Shown in pieces: positions 1 to 4,807 of a DNA stretch of 5,772 nt. The translations under genes and the position numbers were made by a program. The DNA comes from Desulfobacterales bacterium (lineage in GTDB: Bacteria > Desulfobacterota > Desulfobulbia > Desulfobulbales > Desulfocapsaceae). Location of the stretch: the NCBI GenBank assembly GCA_013042695.1, contig JABDPQ010000460.1, forward strand, positions 1 to 5,772, in the 5' to 3' direction. A model generated the notes under the pieces. The model was given only the letters and a program-made list of their open reading frames with translations, did no database searches and had not been told where the DNA came from. Every line of letters starts with the position of its first letter. Position 1 is the stretch's first letter.

Positions 1-831
1 GGAGATCTTGGTCAGTGGGATGTTCCAATTATAGAAGATCCCACCTATATCTGGAACGCAGATTATGTTTTCGTTGAATCAACCTATGGGGACAGAGTGC
101 ATGAAAAGTCCAAACCAAGAAAAGAAGAACTCTATGAACAGGTGATAAAAACCTATCGCAGAGGTGGAAAACTATTGATTCCCTGCTTCGCCTTAGAAAG
201 GACGCAAGAATTACTCTATACACTGAGTGAACTGATAAACGAAGAACCCGATTTTCCGCCGGTCAACATATATCTCGACAGTCCGCTTGCTATAAAAATA
301 ACCGAGGTGTTTAAGAAGCATCCCGACCTATACGACGAGGATGCTCGGGCGAGAACAGATAAGCCATTCGATTTCCCCGAGCTCGTCTGCACTCCCTCCG
401 TGGATGAATCTCGCAGGGTGAATGAAATGCAGGAACCTGCCATTGTCATCGCAGGAAGCGGTATGTGTACGGCTGGCCGCATCCGTCATCATCTGAAACA
501 TGGTATTTGGGATCACAAAAACACCGTCCTTATGGTTGGCTACCAGGCTCCTGGAACACTTGGCAGAATTCTCTTAGATGGTGCTGAAGAAATTAAAATG
601 ATGGGTTTGAATTTGGTCGTGAAAGCTGAAATCGCCAGGATTAGTTCTTTTTCTGCCCACGCAGACCGGGATGAGTTGACACGCTGGTTGACCATGTTTC
701 GAGATAAACCCAAAACCATTTTCCTCATACATGGTGAAGAAGACACCTTAAGGACATTTAAAACATCGTTGAATTCGATCGGCTTTACTCCCACAATCCC
801 TGTCAGAGGAGAACCGATTCAAATCAATTAA
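1..831 (+). CDS. Beta-CASP metallo-beta-lactamase RNase (CPSF/YSH1-like), 5'-truncated
   Basis: The frame is open from the first base, so the true start lies upstream. About 276 C-terminal residues are visible, of a family that is usually about 450-470 residues long. Visible motifs: the end of the metallo-beta-lactamase motif (GDLG at residues 1-4, the Asp being a metal ligand); FVESTYGDR at 24-32 followed by His34, beta-CASP motif A; AGSGMCTAGR from base 448; VGYQAPGTLGR; SFSAHAD with its His codon at 658-660 (motif B); and IFLIHGEE with its His codon at 730-732 (motif C). These are the hallmarks of RNA-processing beta-CASP nucleases (COG1236 type), which are zinc-dependent cytoplasmic RNA endo/exonucleases. 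The C-terminal part is the RMMBL segment. The N-terminal HxHxDH motif is outside the window, so catalytic competence cannot be fully checked. The gene ends in TAA and converges on the lipoprotein gene. The family call is firm; the exact RNA substrate is unknown. Confidence 0.92.
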   Translation, partial: GDLGQWDVPIIEDPTYIWNADYVFVESTYGDRVHEKSKPRKEELYEQVIKTYRRGGKLLIPCFALERTQELLYTLSELINEEPDFPPVNIYLDSPLAIKITEVFKKHPDLYDEDARARTDKPFDFPELVCTPSVDESRRVNEMQEPAIVIAGSGMCTAGRIRHHLKHGIWDHKNTVLMVGYQAPGTLGRILLDGAEEIKMMGLNLVVKAEIARISSFSAHADRDELTRWLTMFRDKPKTIFLIHGEEDTLRTFKTSLNSIGFTPTIPVRGEPIQIN

Positions 832-882
832 TACGATGAGGCAGTGGTGGCAAAAGCACTCCGCTGCAGCGAGAGGCAAAAC

Positions 883-910
883 CTCAGAAGCCCTGATGAG
901 ACCATCTGAG
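883..910 (-). terminator. Weak candidate terminator after the lipoprotein gene
   Basis: On the minus strand CTCAGA and TCTGAG form a 6-bp stem with a 16-nt loop, and the sequence just after it reads GGTTTTGCC. It lies 17 bases beyond the lipoprotein stop codon, in the 96-bp gap between convergent genes where a terminator is expected. The stem is short, the loop is large and the T-run is only four, so this is weak. A 10-bp perfect palindrome CGCTGCAGCG (862-871) sits nearby and could also contribute to structure. Confidence 0.28.
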
Positions 911-927
911 CTCCTGAGAACAGATAA

Positions 928-1386
928 CTAATTGCTCAAAACCCACTCACCCTGGGCGTTCCGACACGCCGAGGTCTTCGTCTTTTGAGGTTTTCCATCG
1001 ATGGTCGCCATGATTTCTGCTTCTCGGCAGGTCTGATTGGTCGACTGGTTGGTATAAGCAGGCTGCGGCGTTACTTGGTAATTGTTTCCCGAATCAGGAT
1101 TAACCCAGGTAACCGGCTGCCCCGATGGTCCTCGTTCAAAGGCGCTGTTGAGCTGCTGTTTGTCTTGCTTGTCCATCTCGTTGCCAACAATGTATCCAAG
1201 CATTGTCCCAACTGCTGCGCCAATGAGCGTTGCCTCGGTACTTCTGCCGATTATTTGTCCAACAATGGCTCCTCCTGCGGCTCCACCGGCGGCACCTTTA
1301 GTTCCTTTACTCATGCCGTCGAACTGAGCACATGACATCATTGTCAACATCAAAATCCCCAAAAGAGTAAGTGAAATCAATCTCAT
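928..1386 (-). CDS. Glycine-zipper outer-membrane lipoprotein (17 kDa surface antigen-like)
   Basis: This is a 152-residue protein. I chose the ATG at 1386 because a near-perfect Shine-Dalgarno (AAGGAGGG, 1391-1398) lies 4 bases before it, and translation from there opens with a signal peptide (MRLISLTLLGILMLTMMSC). A longer frame to 1434 would run through the SD and bury the signal. Cys19 after MMS is the likely lipidated residue; the lipobox is imperfect (Met at -3). Ala at +2 favours outer-membrane sorting. Residues 28-68 form a glycine zipper (GAAGGAAGGAIVG and GAAVGTMLGYIVG), as in the Rickettsia 17 kDa antigen family. After a charged linker (EMDKQDKQQL) comes a C-terminal domain with Trp94 and Cys120/Cys141, which may form a disulphide. 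It ends with a CRNAQGEWVL-type motif matching the end of that family. The role is probably envelope-structural; no enzymatic function is evident. It appears monocistronic. Confidence 0.85.
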   Translation of the reverse strand: MRLISLTLLGILMLTMMSCAQFDGMSKGTKGAAGGAAGGAIVGQIIGRSTEATLIGAAVGTMLGYIVGNEMDKQDKQQLNSAFERGPSGQPVTWVNPDSGNNYQVTPQPAYTNQSTNQTCREAEIMATIDGKPQKTKTSACRNAQGEWVLSN

Positions 1387-1400
1387 GCTGCCCTCCTTAG

Positions 1401-1413
1401 AACAATTATTGTT
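1401..1413. promoter_or_regulatory. 13-bp palindrome over the lipoprotein -10 box (possible operator)
   Basis: AACAAT-T-ATTGTT is a perfect inverted repeat with one central base. It covers the proposed -10 hexamer, a position where a bound repressor would block RNA polymerase. No regulator is known; the dyad is seen, the operator role is inferred. AT-rich sequence makes chance dyads common. Confidence 0.25.
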
Positions 1414-1434
1414 TAAAACGACTCGCCTTGGCAA
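1405..1434 (-). promoter_or_regulatory. Candidate sigma70 promoter of the lipoprotein gene
   Basis: On the minus strand TTGCCA (1429-1434, 5 of 6 to TTGACA) is followed after 18 bases by AATAAT (1405-1410, 5 of 6 to TATAAT). Transcription would start near 1398, directly at the Shine-Dalgarno, giving a very short leader. The short leader is the main weakness; a promoter further upstream is possible. Confidence 0.38.
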
Positions 1435-1506
1435 AACTGCTACCTCAGTGTTATAAATAACTGCAGTCTCATAGTAGTCGAAAAGGTAATAATCTGCATA
1501 GAGGTG

Positions 1507-1788
1507 TCAATCAAAATTAACCGTCAAGCTGAAATCATCTGACCTCGTGAAGTAACTGAGATTCCCTGTTGCGATTGCCTGCCAATAATTACTGATTCGA
1601 AGATTGGAATACTTGCTGACAAAATCGATTTCCACTCCACAAGAAATTGCCACCATTAATATTTGAAGATACAGGGACATAAAGGACCTGGTCGGCTGAC
1701 GTTTAGTGTTGACCGGCATCACTTTGTTCACCTGTAAGGAGCATGGCACATGTCATGAGTAAAAAACAATCCTCGTTATCCGTATCAT
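1507..1788 (-). pseudogene. Broken gene for a small secreted protein downstream of pyrF
   Basis: A good ribosome site (GAGGAG, 8 bases before the ATG at 1788) begins only 23 bases past the pyrF stop. Reading gives MIRITRIVF and then a premature TGA. Adding one base at the A6 run (1761-1766 on the plus strand) yields LLMTCAMLLTG, a convincing signal-peptide core. That frame then meets an in-frame TAA (1703-1705) and resumes as SADQVLYVPVSSNINGG. A second shift around 1631-1660 leads into the frame that ends at 1507, with EIDFVSKYSNLRISNYWQ and a C-terminus ending FSLTVNFD. The alternating polar and hydrophobic pattern suggests a beta-rich exported protein, perhaps an outer-membrane barrel remnant. 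The reconstructed length of about 95 residues is short for a barrel, so an internal deletion is possible. Family not recognised. Sequencing error could explain one lesion, less easily all three. The 80-residue open frame at 1507-1749 is only the surviving tail. Confidence 0.5.
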
Positions 1789-1810
1789 ACTTTCTCCTCA
1801 CCAGGCGATT

Positions 1811-2527
1811 CTAGTAATCAGTAAGAGACAGTTCTATGTCTTCCTGCATCTGTTCTATGATTTTTATGGGATCGGAATTCCTGGTAATTGGCCTGCCGAC
1901 AACAACATGATCAGCGCCACTGGCAATGGCTTTACCCGCTGTCACAATCCTTTTCTGATCATCTCCAGTATTAACCAGGTTGGCACCAGGCCTGATTCCG
2001 GGGGTGACGATGATCAGTTTTTCGCCAAGACCATTTCTCAAGCGTTCAACCTCAAGGCCTGAGGAGACAATGCCGTCGCAACCCAGTTCAAGAGCCGCAC
2101 GGGCACGATAGTAAACCAAGTCTTCTATGGTGGCCGTCATTCCCATGGCCCGCATATCACGTTCCCCAAAACTGGTTAAAACAGTTACCGCTAAAAGTTT
2201 GACATCCCCGCGAGCGAGCATGGCAGCTTCGATAATTGCATCATTGCCATGAATGGTAGCTAAACTCACTCCACGGTTGTTAACCTGTTCAACGGCAAGC
2301 TTAACCGTTTCTGGAATATCAAAGAACTTGAGATCAAGCATCACCTGATGACCTCGGTCGATAATCCAATCCAACGTATTAAACCAATCTGCCATGAAAA
2401 GCTGGAGACCAATTTTAAAAAAACCTGCATGGGATTCGCAGGACGTTACCAACTCTCGAGCCTTTTCCGGAAGATCGACATCCAGTGCAACAATGATCCT
2501 GTCTCTTAAAGGAATTGTCTTTCTCAT
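1811..2527 (-). CDS. pyrF: Orotidine 5'-phosphate decarboxylase
   Basis: This enzyme catalyses the last step of de novo UMP synthesis, decarboxylating OMP to UMP in the cytoplasm. It has 238 residues, normal for the bacterial (group I) family. The TIM-barrel active-site residues are all present: Asp16 in VALDV, Lys38 in FKIG, the catalytic tetrad segment DLKFFDIP at 65-72 (Asp65, Lys67, Asp70), His93, VLTS at 116-119, the phosphate-binding TPGIRP at 175-180, and GRPIT at 211-215 with Arg212. Translation starts at the ATG at 2527; the upstream ribosome site is weak (GGTGG about 8 bases before). It ends with TAG. gtrA lies 183 bp upstream on the same strand, and the broken secreted-protein gene follows after 22 bp, so pyrF may once have headed a two-gene transcript. 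No other pyrimidine gene is in view. The enzyme looks intact and functional. Confidence 0.97.
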   Translation of the reverse strand: MRKTIPLRDRIIVALDVDLPEKARELVTSCESHAGFFKIGLQLFMADWFNTLDWIIDRGHQVMLDLKFFDIPETVKLAVEQVNNRGVSLATIHGNDAIIEAAMLARGDVKLLAVTVLTSFGERDMRAMGMTATIEDLVYYRARAALELGCDGIVSSGLEVERLRNGLGEKLIIVTPGIRPGANLVNTGDDQKRIVTAGKAIASGADHVVVGRPITRNSDPIKIIEQMQEDIELSLTDY

Positions 2528-2558
2528 TTTCTGCCACCAGTCAACATTCTTTCCTATA

Positions 2559-2582
2559 CGAGCATAGTATTCTTACTGCTCG
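2559..2582 (-). promoter_or_regulatory. Leader hairpin before pyrF
   Basis: CGAGCA and TGCTCG form a 6-bp stem. An inner GTA/TAC pairing is separated from it by a 2-nt bulge, around an AGAA loop. The structure ends 31 bases before the pyrF start codon. It has no T-run and no obvious alternative terminator, so a classical attenuator is not supported. It could be a protein-binding dyad. I see no clear promoter between gtrA and pyrF. Confidence 0.25.
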
Positions 2583-2627
2583 CAATATAGTTTTGAGTTG
2601 ACAATCAGTATACTACTATTGGATTCA

Positions 2628-2747
2628 ATGAGCTATCAGGTTCATGCAAACAAGTTGCGGGTCGAGTTGGCTGAAAATGCATCAGGTGAATCCATCAGTG
2701 GGCTGATTGCTCAACCACTGAAGATAAAGAATTTTCTTACTGCATAG
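2628..2747 (+). pseudogene. Fragment resembling the N-terminus of an alpha/beta hydrolase
   Basis: A 39-codon plus-strand frame starts at ATG 2628. Its first 30 codons include KLRVELAENASGESISGLIA, which resembles the first strands of the predicted alpha/beta (dienelactone-type) hydrolases, where a V/I-SGLLL-P element precedes the LAHGAG oxyanion strand. That strand is absent. From about 2711 the frame runs antisense through the intact gtrA 3' end and stops at a TAG at 2745-2747, so any real homology should end near 2715. No good ribosome site precedes the ATG. The resemblance is from memory of the family and only about 30 residues long; chance is a real alternative. Confidence 0.25.
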
Positions 2748-3181
2748 TTAATCATTACCGCCGTAACAATATTCGAGGCAAAAGCATAGGTGGTCAACAT
2801 GCCAAATCGTCTAATGAGAACGCCCATCAAGACAGTTCCAATAACGACACTTATTCCTGAAACTGCATAGAAATAGACAATTTCCAATACCAGCGGATGC
2901 CGCCCTCTTTCAAAAACCCAGAGGATATTGGAAATATAGGCAACCAGGTTCGAAATAAGAAAGGCGATCGCATTGGAGATCATTGAGTTTCGAGCCCGCC
3001 GGGTATCAGTAACCGGTGGAAGACTCAAATTCAACAGTCGAACGGCCTGATCATTTTTCTGCAACGCCGGGAACAGTTTCCAGGCAACAAGGTGAAAAAT
3101 AATGATATGGGTAACCGTTGCCAGACCTCCTGCAAGACTGTATTTTATGAATTGGATAAGATTTTCGTTTTCAAGCAGCAT
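2711..3181 (-). CDS. GtrA-family four-helix membrane protein
   Basis: A 156-residue inner-membrane protein matching the GtrA-like family (PF04138). Such proteins often act with polyprenyl-phosphate glycosyltransferases and are thought to move lipid-linked sugars across the membrane. Predicted helices are about 13-34 (KYSLAGGLATVTHIIIFHLV), 67-88, 100-122 and 130-147. Family features seen are the N-terminal FIKY-AGG segment, SNLVAYISNILWVFERGRH after helix 2, and the C-terminal INYAVRKFFIF, close to the usual N-x-x-RKFWVF ending. The stretch at 37-66 between helices 1 and 2 is longer and more polar than usual. The ATG at 3181 has only a weak ribosome site (GAGAG). An in-frame TAG three codons upstream rules out a normal N-terminal extension. 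No GtrB-like transferase is adjacent, so its substrate is unknown. pyrF follows 183 bp downstream. Confidence 0.85.
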   Translation of the reverse strand: MLLENENLIQFIKYSLAGGLATVTHIIIFHLVAWKLFPALQKNDQAVRLLNLSLPPVTDTRRARNSMISNAIAFLISNLVAYISNILWVFERGRHPLVLEIVYFYAVSGISVVIGTVLMGVLIRRFGMLTTYAFASNIVTAVMINYAVRKFFIFSG

Positions 3182-3190
3182 CGCGGCTCT

Positions 3191-3238
3191 CTATGACTCA
3201 AAGAGTCTTTTGTGGATCTTCCGGAAATGGTCAATCAT
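3191..3238 (-). other. 15-codon leader ORF in frame with gtrA, ended by TAG
   Basis: An ATG at 3238 opens MIDHFRKIHKRLFES and then TAG (3191-3193), followed by three sense codons and the gtrA ATG, all in one frame. A GAGAGGA element lies about 12 bases before the ATG. It could be a small leader peptide, a mutated start of a longer GtrA form, or chance. Its end also contains the GACTC-AAA-GAGTC dyad (3195-3207). Confidence 0.22.
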
Positions 3239-3899
3239 GATTTGTCGTCCTCTCGATATCGTGCTGTGACAATCCAATAGTGCAACAGAGAATTATTTGT
3301 TTGCCCGAGCCTTTTGCATAACGTAGAGTTTTAACGAAAAGGGCGTTTTGCAAGTGGCTCGCCCATAAAACCAATGGGGGTAATCGTCAGCAACAGGTTC
3401 TCTTTGTTGGTTACGAGTGATCCGCAAACTGTTTATCAACGAGTCGTGCAAAATAAACAGACAGATGCCGGCAGCGCAAGACAATACTGCCGGTCATCGT
3501 TACAATTTGCCTGAAGACAATAACGAAAAAAGCACCGAGACAATCAAAACAATCTGGTAAGACCAAAGAAAGACAAGGTGGATTTTGCTGCATTGGTAAA
3601 GCAGTTTGATTTTTGCCACACAATAATTTGAAAATCAGCCCCCGATAAAAAATACCTAAATGAGGAGTACCTGAACTCAAGTCCCGATAGCTTTTTATAA
3701 TGTTTTGCCATGGCTCAACAGTAATGCTGAATTTGTCGTTAAGTTTGAGTGATATCTATCGCTTACCTGCTGGTCTAACTTTTTTACCAAAAACACCTTT
3801 TTATTGTAAATCTCAAGCCTTAAAAGCACTTTCACCTCTGGAGCAAAAAAAATAAGAACTATTTATAATTCAGATATTTCGAACTGATTCCAATTTATC
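3239..3899. other. Gene-poor intergenic stretch with inverted repeats
   Basis: I see no convincing gene here on either strand. Two overlapping minus-strand frames (3293-3484 and 3411-3680) both begin with TTG, lack ribosome sites, and encode Cys-, Phe- and Arg-rich sequences that resemble no family I know. A short minus-strand run near 3330-3415 (LLTITPIGFMGEPLAKRPFR, then TAA) looks more protein-like than its surroundings but has no start. A plus-strand run near 3465-3560 is similar. These may be relics of a decayed gene or chance. The part from about 3780 onward is AT-rich with A- and T-runs. A hairpin at 3464-3498 is listed separately. No tRNA or transposon end was recognised. Confidence 0.5.
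3464..3498. repeat. Strong inverted repeat / hairpin (possible minus-strand terminator)
   Basis: GATG-CCGGCAG pairs with CTGCCGG-T-CATC: a 7-bp GC-rich stem plus 4 more pairs past a single-base bulge, with a 12-nt loop. On the minus strand it is followed by TGTCTGTTTATTTT, a T-rich tail that makes it resemble an imperfect intrinsic terminator or the end of a small RNA. There is no gene directly upstream on that strand for it to terminate. The dyad itself is certain; the function is inferred. Confidence 0.5.
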
Positions 3900-3928
3900 T
3901 TTACAAAAAAAAATCTTGCCTTTATATC
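3900..3928 (+). promoter_or_regulatory. Candidate sigma70 promoter for the ABM-OadG-carboxyltransferase operon
   Basis: TTTACA (3900-3905, 5 of 6 to TTGACA) and TATATC (3923-3928, 4 of 6 to TATAAT) are separated by 17 bases. Transcription would start near 3935, leaving a leader of about 200 nt before the first gene, containing three dyads. AT-rich surroundings raise the chance of a false match. Confidence 0.3.
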
Positions 3929-3941
3929 TACGCCCTAGGGA

Positions 3942-3954
3942 ACAGTAGTACTGT
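3942..3954. promoter_or_regulatory. 13-bp palindrome near the predicted transcription start
   Basis: ACAGTA-G-TACTGT is a perfect inverted repeat with one central base. It lies just downstream of the candidate -10 element, where an operator would be well placed. Two bases further upstream lies an 8-bp palindrome, CCCTAGGG (3933-3940). No binding protein can be named. Confidence 0.28.
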
Positions 3955-4035
3955 CTACTTTATGGCACACTCGCAGTAACAATGTGTTGGAATTTTTACC
4001 GGAATATGCTAGTTCTTAACGTTCCTCTCGCATGT

Positions 4036-4048
4036 ATTAACAGTTAAT
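4036..4048. promoter_or_regulatory. 13-bp palindrome in the operon leader
   Basis: ATTAAC-A-GTTAAT is a perfect inverted repeat with one central base, 90 bp before the ABM start codon. It shares the 6-1-6 geometry of the dyads at 1401-1413 and 3942-3954 but not their sequence, so the three are unlikely to bind one regulator. Confidence 0.22.
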
Positions 4049-4062
4049 CATTACTCCGTTGT

Positions 4063-4085
4063 ACTCGGGCTCACGTGGCCTGAGT
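4063..4085 (+). promoter_or_regulatory. Stem-loop in the operon leader
   Basis: ACTCGGGC pairs with GCCTGAGT over 8 positions (one G-U pair) around the 7-nt loop TCACGTG. It ends 40 bases before the ribosome site. No T-run follows, so it is not a standard terminator. It could be a leader RNA element or a transcript-stabilising hairpin. Confidence 0.4.
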
Positions 4086-4137
4086 TATCGCTATAGACAA
4101 TAGATTAAGCGGTTTAACCCAAAACAGGGGGAGCGCC

Positions 4138-4422
4138 ATGGCAGTAAAGATATTTATTAAGAGAATAGGTGTAGAAAAAAATATTATTGAATTGACGGTT
4201 CTATTGAAAAAAATGCGCAGCCTGACGCTTAACCAGCCTGGCTACATCTACGGTGAAACATTGCGGCGTATTGACAAACCCGATGAATGCATCGTGATTT
4301 CCACTTGGCGATCCGTTGAAGATTGGCAGAACTGGGCGAGTAACGAACAGCGTATCAGTATCCAGAGTGAAATCGATCTCCTTCTTGGAGCCGAAACAGA
4401 ATACGCCATTTACGAAGAATAA
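4138..4422 (+). CDS. ABM-domain (dimeric alpha+beta barrel) small protein
   Basis: A 94-residue protein with the pattern of the antibiotic biosynthesis monooxygenase family (PF03992; YgiN/HmoB-like fold). It shows an N-terminal strand (AVKIFIKRIG), a helix (IIELTVLLKKMRSLTLNQPG), a GYIYGETLRR strand, the conserved CIVISTWRSVEDWQNWASN segment typical of ABM proteins, and a final helix and strand (SEIDLLLGAETEYAIYE). Members are cytoplasmic dimers that include quinol monooxygenases, haem-degrading enzymes and many of unknown role, so no reaction is assigned. The ATG at 4138 is preceded by an AGGGGGAG ribosome site (4126-4133), 4 bases away. OadG starts 41 bp after its stop, and the long structured leader suggests this is the first gene of an operon with the decarboxylase genes. 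Why such a protein sits with a biotin-dependent carboxylase system is unclear. Confidence 0.85.
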   Translation: MAVKIFIKRIGVEKNIIELTVLLKKMRSLTLNQPGYIYGETLRRIDKPDECIVISTWRSVEDWQNWASNEQRISIQSEIDLLLGAETEYAIYEE

Positions 4423-4463
4423 CACACCATACCAGGTGAAGATTTTATCAAGGCAGGTACCTG

Positions 4464-4727
4464 ATGATTGTTGAAGGATTGAAGTTGATGGTTGTTGGTA
4501 TGACGACCGTATTATGTTTTCTCATTCTGATGATTTTAGTCATTCAGCTTGCAGCGTACCTGACCAGAAGTATTACCGAACGAGAACTGCAGGCAATCGA
4601 AAATGAAAAAGAAAGAAGAAAACTCGAAAAAGAACATGAAAAACTAACAGCAGAAGATGGCGGCGAGGATATTGTGGTCATTTCTGCTGCTATAGCCGCC
4701 TTTGAAGCAGAACGGGCAGTGGTTTAA
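4464..4727 (+). CDS. OadG-like sodium-pump decarboxylase gamma subunit
   Basis: An 87-residue membrane protein of the OadG family (PF04277). It has one N-terminal transmembrane helix at about 7-34 (MVVGMTTVLCFLILMILVIQ), with the VGM-TVLCFL pattern common in the family. A highly charged, probably coiled-coil stretch follows at about 38-62 (ERELQAIENEKERRKLEKEH), then an acidic linker and the C-terminal motif DIVVISAAIAAFEAE, which matches the conserved AAI-AAI-AY ending. In oxaloacetate and methylmalonyl-CoA decarboxylases the gamma subunit anchors the soluble carboxyltransferase to the membrane beta subunit, which exports Na+. It starts at the ATG at 4464 after a modest ribosome site (AAGGCAGG). 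The carboxyltransferase follows after 80 bp. The usual Pro-rich linker is replaced here by the charged helix. Confidence 0.87.
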   Translation: MIVEGLKLMVVGMTTVLCFLILMILVIQLAAYLTRSITERELQAIENEKERRKLEKEHEKLTAEDGGEDIVVISAAIAAFEAERAVV

Positions 4728-4745
4728 ATAAATCGCAAGGCTGGA

Positions 4746-4774
4746 GCGAAAAACACCAGAGGTCAACATTTCGC
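4746..4774 (+). repeat. Inverted repeat between OadG and carboxyltransferase genes
   Basis: GCGAAA and TTTCGC form a 6-bp stem with a 17-nt loop in the 80-bp gap. No T-run follows, so it is unlikely to end transcription and is more likely a weak processing or stabilising structure, or chance. Confidence 0.2.
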
Positions 4775-4807
4775 GAGTTGATACAACCTAACGCAAGGAG
4801 AAGTATT

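Noticed and set aside
216..794. Minus-strand frames opposite the beta-CASP gene
   Set aside because: They lie fully antisense to a gene with clear catalytic motifs and show no family features.
891..924. CTGATGAG followed by further CTGAG elements, reminiscent of a hammerhead ribozyme core
   Set aside because: There is no stem II complement after CTGATGA and no GAAA core, so the fold cannot form.
985..1335. Plus-strand open frames across the lipoprotein gene (116 and 81 residues)
   Set aside because: They are antisense shadows of the well-supported glycine-zipper lipoprotein, with Cys/Ser- and Pro/Ala-rich sequences and no ribosome sites.
2598..2614. Perfect TTGACA and a nearby TATACT on the plus strand
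   Set aside because: The two hexamers are only 5 bases apart, far from the 16-18 needed for a sigma70 promoter.
3195..3211. GACTC-AAA-GAGTC followed by TTTT on the plus strand
   Set aside because: The 5-bp AT-containing stem with a 3-nt loop is too weak, and no plus-strand gene precedes it to terminate.
3293..3484. 63-residue minus-strand frame
   Set aside because: It has a TTG start, no Shine-Dalgarno, overlaps another frame, and shows no recognisable domain.
3411..3680. 89-residue minus-strand frame
   Set aside because: It has a TTG start without a ribosome site, Cys/Phe-rich composition, and spans the strong hairpin.
3696..3701. Perfect TATAAT on the plus strand
   Set aside because: There is no acceptable -35 at 16-19 bases upstream, and no gene follows for several hundred bases.
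3963..3980. TGGCAC resembling the sigma54 -24 box
   Set aside because: The GC-containing -12 element is missing at the required spacing.
4201..4425. Minus-strand frame opposite the ABM gene
   Set aside because: It is antisense to a coding region with a clear ABM pattern and a strong ribosome site.
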